Translations under genes and position numbers: made by a program
Part shown: one piece after another, positions 26,375 to 35,780 of the stretch
How the letters are laid out: every line of letters begins with the position of its first letter
Position numbering within the stretch: the first letter of the stretch is position 1
Notes under the pieces: model-generated
What the model was told of the DNA's origin: nothing
Database searches by the model: none
The model's input: the letters and a program-made list of their open reading frames with translations, nothing else
NCBI RefSeq assembly: GCF_001613405.1
Contig: NZ_BDCH01000039.1
Coordinates: forward strand, 62,001 to 126,000
Source: Nocardia crassostreae
GTDB lineage: Bacteria; Actinomycetota; Actinomycetes; Mycobacteriales; Mycobacteriaceae
Direction: 5' to 3'
Length of the DNA: 64,000 nucleotides

Positions 26375-27430
26375 TCAGTCGGAGCCCAGTTCGTTGGTGA
26401 GGGCGGCCCAGCGATCCAGCAGGTCGGCGGCCGCGCCGGTATCGATGGCGGCGGAGACCCGCTCCAGGGCGGGGCCGAGCTTGTCGTGGATATCGCCCGC
26501 CACCTGCTCGGGGACGAGCTCGAAGGCGACCACGGCGGCGGCCGAGTTGAGCAGAACCGCATCGCGGACGGGGCCCGGCTCACCGGCCAGCATGTTCCGG
26601 GCGATGACGGCGTTCATAGCGGCGTCGCCGCCCTGTAGGGCCGCGGGCTCCACCCGTTCGATGCCCAATTTGGTTGGGTCGATGGTGGTTTCGTAGCGCT
26701 GGCCGCCCGCCACCACCCACGCGTCGGTGGTACTGGCCGTGGCGATCTCGTCCAGGCCGTCATTACCGCGCACGATCAGGGCGGACGCACCACGGTCGGT
26801 GAACGCGCCCGCGATGGTCGGGAGCAGATCCGCGAAAGCACAGCCGATGAGACCGGCCTTGGGCTGCGCCGGGTTGGTCAATGGGCCCAGGATGTTGAAG
26901 ACGGTCGGGATCCCGATCTCGCCGCGAGCGGGACCGGCGAAGCGCAGCGACGGGTGGAAGACCGGGGCGAAACAGAAGCCGATGCCGACCTGACGGACGC
27001 ATTTGGCGACCGATTCCGGGCCGAGGGCGATCTTCACGCCCAGCGCCTCGAGGACATCCGCGCCGCCGCTCTTGGAGGAGGCCGCGCGATTACCGTGCTT
27101 GACGACCGGAATTCCGGTGGCTGCCACGACAATCGACGACATTGTGGAGATGTTCACCGTGCCGGAGCGGTCGCCGCCGGTACCGACGATGTCGACCGCC
27201 GCGCCGTCGTACTGGACACGGCGGGCGTGGGAGAGCATTCCGGAGGCGAGACCGGCCAGTTCGGTAGGGGTCGGGCCCTTCATCTTCATGGCCACGCCGA
27301 AGGCGGCGATCTGCGCTGACGTGGCGCTATCGGTGAAGATCTCGTTCATGGCCCACGCCGCCTCGTCCTCGGACAGGTTGTTGCCGTCGGTGAGGATGCC
27401 GAGGATTTCCCTCCAGCTGCGCGCGCCCAT
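26375..27430 (-). CDS. trpD: Anthranilate phosphoribosyltransferase
   Basis: Second step of tryptophan synthesis: anthranilate plus PRPP gives phosphoribosyl-anthranilate. 351 residues, the family length. The glycine loop VDIVGTGGDRSGTVNIST near residue 80 binds PRPP. KHGNRAASSKSGGADVLEAL and GPLTNPAQPKAGLIG are also diagnostic. The GAAAGAGA before the ATG at 27430 is the likely ribosome site. In mycobacteria trpD likewise lies beside ctaE, away from other trp genes. Confidence 0.96.
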   Translation of the reverse strand: MGARSWREILGILTDGNNLSEDEAAWAMNEIFTDSATSAQIAAFGVAMKMKGPTPTELAGLASGMLSHARRVQYDGAAVDIVGTGGDRSGTVNISTMSSIVVAATGIPVVKHGNRAASSKSGGADVLEALGVKIALGPESVAKCVRQVGIGFCFAPVFHPSLRFAGPARGEIGIPTVFNILGPLTNPAQPKAGLIGCAFADLLPTIAGAFTDRGASALIVRGNDGLDEIATASTTDAWVVAGGQRYETTIDPTKLGIERVEPAALQGGDAAMNAVIARNMLAGEPGPVRDAVLLNSAAAVVAFELVPEQVAGDIHDKLGPALERVSAAIDTGAAADLLDRWAALTNELGSD

Positions 27431-27519
27431 GATTCATCTCTTTCGTTGCCGGTGATGTGTCCGTACACCAGTGTTATCCGATCAAGCCTAGCGCGGAGCA
27501 ACGATTTCTTACCCCCTAG

Positions 27520-27927
27520 TTATAGCGGCCCGGGTTGCAGCGCCTCCCAGCCGAGCGCATCGCCGTCGTGGCGCTGGGCCAGGCCCGCCATGCGCGACCG
27601 CTCCTGCGAGCAGTGCAGGGCGTCCAGAACCTGCACTCGATGCACGATCAACAGCGCCGGGTCCGATTCGTCCACTGAGCTGGTCTGATAGCCGTCCTGC
27701 GCGACAATGATTTGCACCGCATTCACCTGCGCCGCAGGTAAACGCAGGTGATGGCGCAGCACCACGGGCTGCTCGGCCGTCCACCCGTCCGCCCTGGCCA
27801 GAGCGGACGAACAGGCTTCCGCGTCATCGAAACTCGACGCCACCACGACCAGATCGCCACGCCCGGGATCCAGTTCCATTGGCGCGGTGCGCCGCCGCCA
27901 TCGCCGCCACCACGATGTCGTCTCCAT
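27520..27927 (-). CDS. Hypothetical protein
   Basis: 135 residues. The ATG at 27927 has GGAGG five bases upstream. It begins METTSWWRRWRRR, an amphipathic basic stretch, followed by a soluble alpha-beta domain (DLVVVASSFDDAEACSSALA, VNAVQIIVAQDGYQ). I do not recognise the family. It lies between trpD and ctaE, facing away from ctaE. Confidence 0.7.
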   Translation of the reverse strand: METTSWWRRWRRRTAPMELDPGRGDLVVVASSFDDAEACSSALARADGWTAEQPVVLRHHLRLPAAQVNAVQIIVAQDGYQTSSVDESDPALLIVHRVQVLDALHCSQERSRMAGLAQRHDGDALGWEALQPGPL

Positions 27928-28082
27928 ATTGGCCTCCAAACCGGCTCAGCATTCTCTTACCTGGGCAATCTAGGCTGCTCCGTGACACGCCGAGCCCCCT
28001 GCGAGAGGCCCGCTCGCCCTGCGGTTTCCGACACGAACGACGAAGTTTCGTACCCGGCTACTCCTGTCGTACTACGACAAGT

Positions 28083-28088
28083 CATACT
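28083..28088 (+). promoter_or_regulatory. -10 box of the ctaE promoter
   Basis: CATACT with 7 bases to the GTG at 28096; no ribosome site, so probably leaderless. Confidence 0.55.
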
Positions 28089-28095
28089 TACCGGC

Positions 28096-28707
28096 GTGAC
28101 GACCGCAGTAGGGACCCCAGGATCGGCCATTACTCAGCGTGTGCACTCGCTGAACCGGCCCAACATGGTCAGCGTCGGTACCATCATCTGGCTGTCGAGC
28201 GAGCTGATGTTCTTCGCCGGCCTGTTCGCCATGTATTTCGTCGCTCGCGCGCAGGCCCATGGCAACTGGCCGCCGGAGCCGACCGAGCTGAACATGAAGC
28301 TTGCCGTACCGGTGACCGCCGTGCTGGTCGCATCCTCCTTCACCTGCCAGATGGGCGTCTTCGCCGCGGAGAAGGGCGACGTCTTCGGCCTGCGCCGCTG
28401 GTACTTCATCACGCTGCTCATGGGCGCGTTCTTCGTCGGCGGCCAGGGTTACGAGTACTACAACCTCGTGCACGAGGGCACCTCGATCTCCAGCAGCGTC
28501 TACGGCTCGGTGTTCTACATCACCACCGGCTTCCACGGTCTGCACGTCATCGGCGGTCTCATCGCCTTCGTGTTCCTGCTGATCCGCACCACGCTCAGCA
28601 AGTTCACCCCGGCGCAGGCCACCGCCGCGATCGTCGTCTCCTACTACTGGCACTTCGTCGACATCGTCTGGATCGGGCTCTTCGCCACGATCTACTTCGT
28701 CCGCTAG
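28096..28707 (+). CDS. ctaE: Cytochrome c oxidase subunit III
   Basis: 203 residues, the same as M. tuberculosis CtaE. Five hydrophobic segments are visible, among them MVSVGTIIWLSSELMFFAGL, VTAVLVASSFTCQMGVF and VVSYYWHFVDIVWIGLF. The Glu in SSELMFF and the final WHFVDIVW are family hallmarks. It begins the ctaE-qcrCAB unit that encodes part of the bcc-aa3 supercomplex. The start is set by the leaderless -10 box; the frame is open far upstream, so length alone would mislead. Confidence 0.95.
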   Translation: MTTAVGTPGSAITQRVHSLNRPNMVSVGTIIWLSSELMFFAGLFAMYFVARAQAHGNWPPEPTELNMKLAVPVTAVLVASSFTCQMGVFAAEKGDVFGLRRWYFITLLMGAFFVGGQGYEYYNLVHEGTSISSSVYGSVFYITTGFHGLHVIGGLIAFVFLLIRTTLSKFTPAQATAAIVVSYYWHFVDIVWIGLFATIYFVR

Positions 28708-28788
28708 CCGGACCGCCGAGGCCCAGCCCGCCGTCGGCACCCAGAACTTCTTGTACAAGTCGGTTCCGTCTACTCCAAAGGGACACAG

Positions 28789-29649
28789 ATGAGTTCATCT
28801 CCCCCGTCAGTGCCAGATCCCGAAGGGATCGGCAAGGCCACCAAGACGCGCAAGCAGCGCCGCCTGCGTCGGCGTTTCGCCGGGGCAATGGTTCTCCTGA
28901 TGGGTCTCGTCGGAGCAGGGTTCGCGGCCGCCGCCCTGACCCCGCAGGCGCAGGTCGCCACGGCGAACCAGGACGAGTCCGCGCTGATCCGCGAGGGCAA
29001 GCAGATCTACGACACCTCCTGCGTCACCTGCCACGGTGCCAATCTGCAGGGCGTCCAGGATCGCGGCCCGAGCCTGATCGGCGTCGGCGAAGCCGCCGTC
29101 TACTTCCAGGTGTCCTCCGGTCGTATGCCCGCCGCGCGCAACGAAGCGCAGATCATGCGCAAGCCCCCGAAGTTCGACGCCCACCAGACCGACGCTCTCG
29201 GCGCCTACATCCAGGCCCAGGGTGGCGGCCCGACCGTGGTGCGCGACGCCAATGGCGAGATCGCGCAGGAGTCCCTCATCGAGGATGCCGATCTGGGCCG
29301 CGGCGGCGAGCTGTTCCGCATGAACTGCGCGTCCTGCCACAACTTCACCGGTAAGGGCGGCGCGCTGTCCTCCGGTAAGTTCGCCCCGCCGCTGGAGCCG
29401 GCGAGCGAGCAGCAGATCTACCTGGCCATGCTCACCGGCCCGCAGAACATGCCCAAGTTCTCCGACCGGCAGCTGACGCCGGAGGAGAAGAAGGACATCG
29501 TCGCCTACATCAAGGACCGGATGGAGACCAAGTCCGAGGGCGGCTGGGGCCTGGGCGGCTTCGGTCCCGCCACCGAGGGTCTGGCCGTCTGGCTGGTCGG
29601 CATCGTGGCCCTGGTCGGTTCGGCCATGTGGATCGGTTCCCGGTCATGA
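28789..29649 (+). CDS. qcrC: Menaquinol:cytochrome c reductase, dihaem cytochrome c subunit
   Basis: 286 residues. AAAGGGA precedes the ATG. One N-terminal membrane segment (about 33-50) and one C-terminal (about 263-283) frame two cytochrome c domains with CVTCH (C78, C81, H82) and CASCH (C180, C183, H184). The two haems pass electrons from the Rieske centre directly to CtaC, replacing a soluble cytochrome c. Stop and next start overlap (ATGA). Confidence 0.97.
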   Translation: MSSSPPSVPDPEGIGKATKTRKQRRLRRRFAGAMVLLMGLVGAGFAAAALTPQAQVATANQDESALIREGKQIYDTSCVTCHGANLQGVQDRGPSLIGVGEAAVYFQVSSGRMPAARNEAQIMRKPPKFDAHQTDALGAYIQAQGGGPTVVRDANGEIAQESLIEDADLGRGGELFRMNCASCHNFTGKGGALSSGKFAPPLEPASEQQIYLAMLTGPQNMPKFSDRQLTPEEKKDIVAYIKDRMETKSEGGWGLGGFGPATEGLAVWLVGIVALVGSAMWIGSRS

Positions 29650-30800
29650 GCGAACAGGAGCTTAAGAAGATGGGGGACAGCCCCAACCCGGACAACCTCA
29701 CCGAGGAGCAGCTCGACGCCATGTCGCTCGACGAGCTCGTCAAGCTCGGTACCGAGCTCGACGGCGTGGACGTCGCCTACCGCGCGCCGCGCTGGCCGAT
29801 TCCGGGCACCCGGGCCGAGAAGCGGGCCGAGCGTCAGGTGGCCATGTGGTTCGGCATCTCCGCGCTCGCGGCCGCCGCGCTCATCGGCGTCTTCCTGTTC
29901 TGGCCCTGGGAGTACAAGGGCCGCGGTGAAGAGGGTAACAGCGCCTACACGCTGACCACCCCGCTGTACGGTCTCACCCTCGGCATCTCGGTGCTGGCCA
30001 TCGGCATCGCCGTGGTGCTGATCCGCAAGAAGTTCATTCCGGCCGAGATCTCGATCCAGGACCGCCACGACGGCAAGTCCTCCGAGACCAACCGCCGCAC
30101 CCTGGTCGCCGAACTGACCGACGCGCTGGACACCTCCACGCTGGGCCGCCGCAAGCTCATCACCCGCACCGCGGGCCTGGGCGCCGGTCTGCTCGGCGTC
30201 GGCGCGCTGTTCGTGTTCGTCGGCGGCATGATCAAGAACCCGTGGGCCAAGGGCGACAAGTCGCCGCTGTGGGTCTCCGGCTGGACCCCGGACTTCCCGG
30301 GCCAGACCATCTACCTGCGCCGCGACACCGGCCGCCCCGAGGACATCGTCCTGGTGCGCCCGGAGGATCTCGACGCGGGCGCGATGGAAACCGTCTTCCC
30401 CTGGAAGGAAGAGTGGCGCGGCGACGAGCACGCGACCTTCCAGTCGCTGCGCGGTATCCGCAACGCGGTCATGCTGATCCGCCTGCGGACCGAGGATGCC
30501 GAGAAGGCCATCAAGCGCAAGGGCCAGGAGAGCTTCAACTACGGCGACTACTTCGCCTACTCGAAGATCTGCACCCACCTGGGCTGCCCCACCTCGCTGT
30601 TCGAGCAGCAGACCAACCGGATCCTCTGCCCCTGCCACCAGTCGCAGTTCCTGGCGACCGAATGGGGTAAGCCGGTCTTCGGTCCCGCCGCTCGCGCGCT
30701 GCCGCAGCTGCCGATCACCGTCAACGCCGAGGGCTACCTGGTCGCCGTACACGACTTCATCGAGCCCCTCGGCCCGGCCTTCTGGGAGCGTCGTTCATGA
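29646..30800 (+). CDS. qcrA: Menaquinol:cytochrome c reductase, Rieske iron-sulfur subunit
   Basis: 384 residues. The ATG at 29646 overlaps the qcrC stop. An acidic N-terminus is followed by three membrane segments (about 68-90, 106-124 and 172-192), the actinobacterial layout. The 2Fe-2S ligands are C309, H311, C328 and H331 in CTHLGC and CPCHQSQF. It overlaps qcrB by ATGA. Confidence 0.97.
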   Translation: MSEQELKKMGDSPNPDNLTEEQLDAMSLDELVKLGTELDGVDVAYRAPRWPIPGTRAEKRAERQVAMWFGISALAAAALIGVFLFWPWEYKGRGEEGNSAYTLTTPLYGLTLGISVLAIGIAVVLIRKKFIPAEISIQDRHDGKSSETNRRTLVAELTDALDTSTLGRRKLITRTAGLGAGLLGVGALFVFVGGMIKNPWAKGDKSPLWVSGWTPDFPGQTIYLRRDTGRPEDIVLVRPEDLDAGAMETVFPWKEEWRGDEHATFQSLRGIRNAVMLIRLRTEDAEKAIKRKGQESFNYGDYFAYSKICTHLGCPTSLFEQQTNRILCPCHQSQFLATEWGKPVFGPAARALPQLPITVNAEGYLVAVHDFIEPLGPAFWERRS

Positions 30801-32413
30801 GCCCTAGCAAAGCGGCCGCACAGGCCAACGAGATCGACGAGCGGTACCACGCCGCGGCCTTCCTGAAGCGATCGATCAACAAGGTCTTCCCGACCCACTG
30901 GTCGTTCCTGCTCGGTGAGATCGCGCTGTACTGCTTCATCATTCTGCTGCTGTCGGGTGTGTACCTGACGCTGTACTTCGACCCCTCCATGTCGGAGACC
31001 GTCTACCAGGGCGCGTACCAGCCCCTGCGCGGCGTGACCATGTCGAAGGCGTACGAGACCGCGCTGAACATCTCCTTCGAGGTGCGCGGCGGTCTGTTCG
31101 TGCGTCAGGTGCACCACTGGGCGGCGCTGCTGTTCGCGGCGTCGATCATCATCCACCTGTTCCGCATCTTCTTCACCGGCGCGTTCCGCAAGCCGCGTGA
31201 GGCGAACTGGGTGATCGGCTCGCTGCTGCTCATCCTGGCCATGTTCGAGGGCTTCTTCGGCTACTCGCTGCCGGACGACCTGCTCTCCGGTACCGGTCTG
31301 CGCGCGGCGTTCTCGGGTATCACCATCGGTGTTCCTGTGGTCGGCACCTGGCTGCACTGGCTGATGTTCGGCGGGGACTTCCCGGGCACCATCATCATTC
31401 CGCGTCTGTACATCGCGCACGTGCTGCTCTTCCCAGGCATCATGCTGGCGCTCATCGCGGCGCACGTGGCCATCGTCTGGTACCAGAAGCACACCCAGTT
31501 CCCCGGCCCCGGCCGCAAGGAAACCAATGTGGTGGGCGCGCGCATCGTGCCGGTGTTCGCCGCCGACCAGGGCGCATTCTTCGCCTTCACCCTCGGCATC
31601 ATCGCCATGATGGGTGGCGTGCTGCAGATCAACCCGATCTGGAACCTGGGTCCCTACAACCCGTCTCAGGTCTCCGCGGGCTCGCAGCCGGACTTCTACA
31701 TGATGTGGACCGACGGCATGGCGCGACTCATGCCGCCGTGGGAGCTCTATCTGGGCCGCTACACGGTTCCGGCCGTGTTCTGGGTGGCGCTCATCATGGG
31801 CCTGGTCTTCACCGTCCTGATCGCCTACCCGTGGATCGAGAAGAAGCTCACCGGCGACACCGCTCGCCACAATCTGCTGCAGCGTCCGCGCGACGTGCCG
31901 GTCCGGACGGCCATCGGCGCCATGGCGATCGCCTTCTACCTGGTGCTGACCCTGGCCTGTGTCAACGACATCATCGCGCTGAAGTTCTCGATCTCGCTGA
32001 ACGCGACGACCTGGTTCTTCCGCATCGCGCTGCTGGTCGCCCCGCCGCTCGCCTACTTCGTGGCCTACCGCTTCTGCATCGGCCTGCAGCGCAGCGACCG
32101 CGCCGTCCTCGAGCACGGCGTCGAGACCGGTGTCATCAAGCGCCTCCCGCACGGCGAGTACATCGAGGTCCACCAGCCCCTCGGCCCGGTCGATTCGCAC
32201 GGCCACCCGATCCCGCTGGAGTACCAGGGCGCCCCGGTGCCCAAGAAGATGTCCAAGCTGGGTTCCGCGGGCAAGCCCGGCTCCGGCTCCTTCCTCCGGG
32301 CCGACCCGCCCACCGAGGTCGAGCAGAACGCCGAACTCGCCCACAAGGAAGAGCACGACATGCTCGCCGCCCTGGAATCCGCCCAGGACAGCGGAGCGAG
32401 CAAGGGCCACTGA
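30797..32413 (+). CDS. qcrB: Menaquinol:cytochrome c reductase, cytochrome b subunit
   Basis: 538 residues with about eight membrane segments and a long hydrophilic C-terminal tail. Haem-ligand histidines lie in VRQVHHWAALLFAASIIIHL and in RLYIAHVLLFPGIMLALIAA. The quinol-site loop reads YSLPDDLLSGTGLRAAFSG. This is the target family of anti-tubercular imidazopyridines. It closes the operon and is followed by a strong hairpin. Confidence 0.97.
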   Translation: MSPSKAAAQANEIDERYHAAAFLKRSINKVFPTHWSFLLGEIALYCFIILLLSGVYLTLYFDPSMSETVYQGAYQPLRGVTMSKAYETALNISFEVRGGLFVRQVHHWAALLFAASIIIHLFRIFFTGAFRKPREANWVIGSLLLILAMFEGFFGYSLPDDLLSGTGLRAAFSGITIGVPVVGTWLHWLMFGGDFPGTIIIPRLYIAHVLLFPGIMLALIAAHVAIVWYQKHTQFPGPGRKETNVVGARIVPVFAADQGAFFAFTLGIIAMMGGVLQINPIWNLGPYNPSQVSAGSQPDFYMMWTDGMARLMPPWELYLGRYTVPAVFWVALIMGLVFTVLIAYPWIEKKLTGDTARHNLLQRPRDVPVRTAIGAMAIAFYLVLTLACVNDIIALKFSISLNATTWFFRIALLVAPPLAYFVAYRFCIGLQRSDRAVLEHGVETGVIKRLPHGEYIEVHQPLGPVDSHGHPIPLEYQGAPVPKKMSKLGSAGKPGSGSFLRADPPTEVEQNAELAHKEEHDMLAALESAQDSGASKGH

Positions 32414-32433
32414 GCCCCTGCATCACGTAACAC

Positions 32434-32471
32434 GGGAAGGCCCCGAGTCGATTTCGACTCGGGGCCTTCCC
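32434..32471 (+). terminator. Hairpin terminator after qcrB
   Basis: An 18-bp perfect stem (GGGAAGGCCCCGAGTCGA) with a two-base loop. No T-run follows. Confidence 0.75.
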
Positions 32472-32667
32472 CGTTCCGAACAGCGGCATCCAATCCAGGT
32501 CCGATCAAACCCGCACCCACGCTCAACAGCGCCGGTCCGGTCGTCATCCATCTACGTCGCCGTCACGACGTCAATCGCTGGTCCCCCATGCCTTTGGTCG
32601 AAGTCCTGACTTCGACGGTAGGAATGCGGGTTTCGCCAAAGAATGTGCTGAACCGACCAGTATTTGT

Positions 32668-32673
32668 TAGTTT
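32668..32673 (+). promoter_or_regulatory. -10 box of a leaderless promoter
   Basis: TAGTTT with 7 bases to the ATG at 32681. Confidence 0.45.
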
Positions 32674-32680
32674 CCGCCAT

Positions 32681-33772
32681 ATGGCGGACCAGGTCCGGCC
32701 ACCCAGATGGCATATCGCACGCCCGGCGGTTTCGACCCGCTACCTGCTCGATACCGCGCGTGCGCACGGTCTTCCGGATGCGGACGAGCTGGACGGAACG
32801 GGGCTGCGCCCAGCCGATCTCGGGGATCCGCGCGCTGTCGTACTTCCCGAACAGGAGTTGCGAGTGGTGCGCAATCTGCTGTCCCACGGCGGCGACCCCC
32901 GCGAACTCGGCATCGAGACCGGACTGCGGTACTCGCTCACCAGTACCGGGATTCTCGGGTACGCCCTGTTGTCCAGCCCCACCATTCGCGACGCTCTCAC
33001 GGTGCTGGAACGCTTCGACCTCCTGCTGTCCTCCTACTACGAGGTCTCCTTCCGCGAAACGCCTTCCGGAATGCTCGTCGAAGTCGCCGACGGCGACGTC
33101 CCGCCCGACGTCCACCCGTTCCTCCTACCGCGAGACCTGGTGGCGGGCTTCCGAATAGCCGGGTTCTTCCTCTCACCCGCCGTCCTCGAACTGATCGCCG
33201 AGCTGAACCGTCTTGTCCGCCTCGAACTGCCCGACGCCACCGCCCTCGCCTACGCCGACGACGCCCGCGAACTCCTCGCCCCGTTCGGCATCACCCTCGC
33301 CATCGAATCCGGCTCCGACCGAACCGCTTTCACCATCCCGCACGAACTCCTGAGCCGGCCCACTCCCGCACCGGACCCGGCCACGACTGCCCTCTGCATC
33401 CAGCAGTGCGAACAACTCCTCGACGAGCGCTCCCGCTTCACCGGCACCGCCGCCCAAGTCCGCCACCTCCTCCTCCGCGACCCCTCCGCCATGCCCACCC
33501 TCCCCGCCGTCGCCCGCGCCCAAGGCATCTCGGACCGCACCCTCCACCGCCGACTGGCCGAAGAACACACCAACTTCCGCGCCCTCGTAGACCGCATCCG
33601 CCAGGAAATCGCCGCCGAACTCCTCGACCTGGGCCTCACCGTCGAGGCGGTCTCCCGCCACCTCGGCTACACCGACACCGCCGCCCTCACCCACGCCCAC
33701 AACCGCTGGCACGGCCACCCACCCACCCACCCGCCGCCACGACATCGACCGCTGAAATCGGCCAGCAGGTAA
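32681..33772 (+). CDS. AraC family transcriptional regulator
   Basis: 363 residues. An N-terminal Arabinose_bd-type domain (about 10-200, with STRYLLDTARAHGL and TSTGILGYALLSSPTIRDAL) is followed by a C-terminal AraC helix-turn-helix domain (LPAVARAQGISDRTLHRRLA and TVEAVSRHLGYTDTAALTHA). The second motif normally ends FxxAFKRWxGxxP; here it is HAHNRWHGHPP, so slightly altered. The ATG at 32681 fits the -10 box. The target is unknown. Confidence 0.88.
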   Translation: MADQVRPPRWHIARPAVSTRYLLDTARAHGLPDADELDGTGLRPADLGDPRAVVLPEQELRVVRNLLSHGGDPRELGIETGLRYSLTSTGILGYALLSSPTIRDALTVLERFDLLLSSYYEVSFRETPSGMLVEVADGDVPPDVHPFLLPRDLVAGFRIAGFFLSPAVLELIAELNRLVRLELPDATALAYADDARELLAPFGITLAIESGSDRTAFTIPHELLSRPTPAPDPATTALCIQQCEQLLDERSRFTGTAAQVRHLLLRDPSAMPTLPAVARAQGISDRTLHRRLAEEHTNFRALVDRIRQEIAAELLDLGLTVEAVSRHLGYTDTAALTHAHNRWHGHPPTHPPPRHRPLKSASR

Positions 33773-33807
33773 CCGTGCAGGCGGCATGCCGTACAACGCC
33801 TGCACCA

Positions 33808-35532
33808 CTACATGGACGACTGGGTTGCTTGTTCGGTTCGGGTGAGCCAGGTGAGCCAGGGGCCTGCGCCTTGGCGGGGTTCGGTGTAGCCGTGGGTGGT
33901 GCGGACTATGCGGGTGCCGGGCTGTTCTAGCCAGCGGGCCAGGAGGGCGGCTTCTTCGGGGAGAGCGCCGTGGAGTGGGGGATAAGGGGATTCGTCGGTG
34001 GGGGCGGCGGTGGGGAGTAGGGGTGGGATGACGGTTTCGGCGGAGGCGGCCAGGCGGTCGACGACGGGCATGGGGGAGATGCCGCGGAGGGCGGTGCCTG
34101 CGGCGGCCAGGCGGGCGTGGCGGATTACGGCGAACTGCCAGCCGCCGGAGCCGTCGGGGTGGGCGGCTATCAGTTCGGGGATGCGGGCGAGGGCGGCCAG
34201 GCGTTGGGTGCGGCGGAGGGCGCGGATTACGGCGATGGTGCGGTCGCGGAGGCGGGCCGCCGCTTCGAAATATTGTGCGGTGGAATGGGATTCGATCTTG
34301 TCGTGCATTGCTTGCAGGATGGCGTCGGAGGTTCCGGAGAACAGGGCTCGGACCGCGTCGGGGGCCAGTGCGTATCCCTTTATATATAGGGGGTTGTTTT
34401 GGGCGCTCGCGGGGCAACCGCCCACGATGGCGGGCTGGCAATCGTGGGCGGCGGTCTTGGGGATGCGGGTGGTGCAGGTGCGCAGGGCGGAGTGGTCGGC
34501 GATGGTGGCGGCGATCTCCTGGGCGTCGGTGCGGGAAGTGAAGGGGCCCAGGCAATCGCGAGTAGGGGTGCGGGAGACGGCGAAGCGGGGGAAGGGTTCG
34601 TCGGTGAGGGTGAGCCACCAGGCGCGCTGGGGGAATTTGGAGCGGCGGTTGTAGGGCGGGGTGTGGGCGAGCAGGAGACGGAGTTCGCGGACGCCCGCCT
34701 CCAGGGCGTGGGCGCATTCGACGTGGTCGACTCGGGTTGCCAGCTGGACCATTTCGCGCATGCGGGGGCGGGTGTCGGAGCCGGTGAAATAGGTGCGAAC
34801 GCGGCGGCGGAGGTTGACGGCGGTGCCGATGTAGAGGACCTCGTCGGAGGGGCCGCGGAAGAGGTAGACGCCGGGGGTGGACGGGAGGTCCACGGCGAGG
34901 ACGCGTTTGGCGCGCTGGCGGCGGGTCACCTCGGGGAGGTAGTCGAGGAGTTCGGTGATACTGTGCACGCCCTGATTGCCGACGCGGGCGATGAGGGCGT
35001 GCAGGACGTCCACGGTGGCGCGGGCGTCGTCGAGGGCGCGGTGGGTGGGGCGGGTGGTCGCGCCGAGGAGTTGGGCCAGTACGGACAGGCGGACCGAGGG
35101 TGCCTCGTCGCGGCCGAGGACGCGACGGGCCAGCTGGACGGTGCACAGCAGCTGGAATGCGGGTCAGGGGGTCTCGAGACGCAGTGCGGCGGCCTTCAGG
35201 AAGCCCATATCGAAGCGGGCATTGTGGGCGACGAGCACGCAGCCGGAGGCGAACTCCAGGAATCCGGGCAGGACCGAGTCGATGCGGGGGGCGTCGTAGA
35301 CCATGGCGGTGGTGATGCCGGTGATCTGGACGACCTGCGGGGGTATCGAGCGGCCGGGATTGACCAGGGTGGCGAACTCGCCGAGCACCTCGCCGCCGCG
35401 CACCTTCACCGCGCCGATCTCGGTGATGGCATCGCCCTCGGGGCTCGTACCAGTGGTTTCGAGGTCGACGACCACGAACGTCGTGTCGTAGAGCGGTGTT
35501 TCGAGTTCGTCGAAGGCCAACTGTTCGGACAC
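33808..35532 (-). pseudogene. DEDDh exonuclease/UvrC-like GIY-YIG fusion with internal stop
   Basis: Corresponds to the Rv2191 type. The GTG at 35532 begins VSEQLAFDELETPLYDTTFV. The exonuclease (residues 15-185) shows VVDLETTG, LVAHNARFDMGFL and HRALDDARAT. A TGA at 35164-35166, codon 123, interrupts it between LRLETP and PAFQLLCTVQLARRV without a frame change. Relatives have Trp-Pro near this point, so TGG to TGA is likely. After it the GIY-YIG nuclease domain (PGVYLFRGPSDEVLYIGTAV) and UvrC-like part continue to 33808. Translation could restart at GTG 35013, yielding a UvrC-like piece alone. Confidence 0.85.
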
Positions 35533-35540
35533 GGGCAGCA

Positions 35541-35546
35541 AGCGTA
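35541..35546 (-). promoter_or_regulatory. -10 box of the exonuclease promoter
   Basis: TACGCT on the minus strand, 8 bases before the GTG at 35532. A run of 13 cytosines lies just upstream, in the spacer. Confidence 0.5.
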
Positions 35547-35549
35547 GGC

Positions 35550-35562
35550 GGGGGGGGGGGGG
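35550..35562. repeat. G13 homopolymer tract
   Basis: Thirteen consecutive G on the + strand. It lies 3 bases upstream of the TACGCT box of the exonuclease gene, where a promoter spacer is expected. Confidence 0.9.
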
Positions 35563-35741
35563 TACGACACTCAGGGCGCGATCAGGTACCCGTGTTAGGG
35601 GTCTGGACGCCCTACCTGCGCGAATGGTCCGAAATGCCCCTAATCGGCTGCGCGTCAATACAATTCCGAACCGGCGAAATGTCTGAATTTCTCATCGAGC
35701 GTCTCGAGATGAAATCCCCGAATTGCGCAAATATGAGAGTT

Positions 35742-35757
35742 TGTTACCAGGGTCACA
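35742..35757. promoter_or_regulatory. Candidate CRP/GlxR binding site
   Basis: TGTTA-N6-TCACA differs by one base from the CRP/GlxR consensus TGTGA-N6-TCACA. In corynebacteria and mycobacteria such sites control genes for cell-wall hydrolases and resuscitation factors, which fits the downstream NlpC/P60 gene about 430 bases away. Confidence 0.45.
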
Positions 35758-35759
35758 CT

Positions 35760-35780
35760 AATTCATTTCACGCATGAATT
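35760..35780. repeat. Short inverted repeat
   Basis: AATTCAT and ATGAATT separated by 7 bases, just right of the CRP-like site. It may be an operator. Confidence 0.35.

Noticed and set aside
33173..35146. Long Pro/Arg-rich minus frame over the exonuclease gene
   Set aside because: Composition is that of an off-frame reading; the correct frame shows exonuclease and GIY-YIG motifs.
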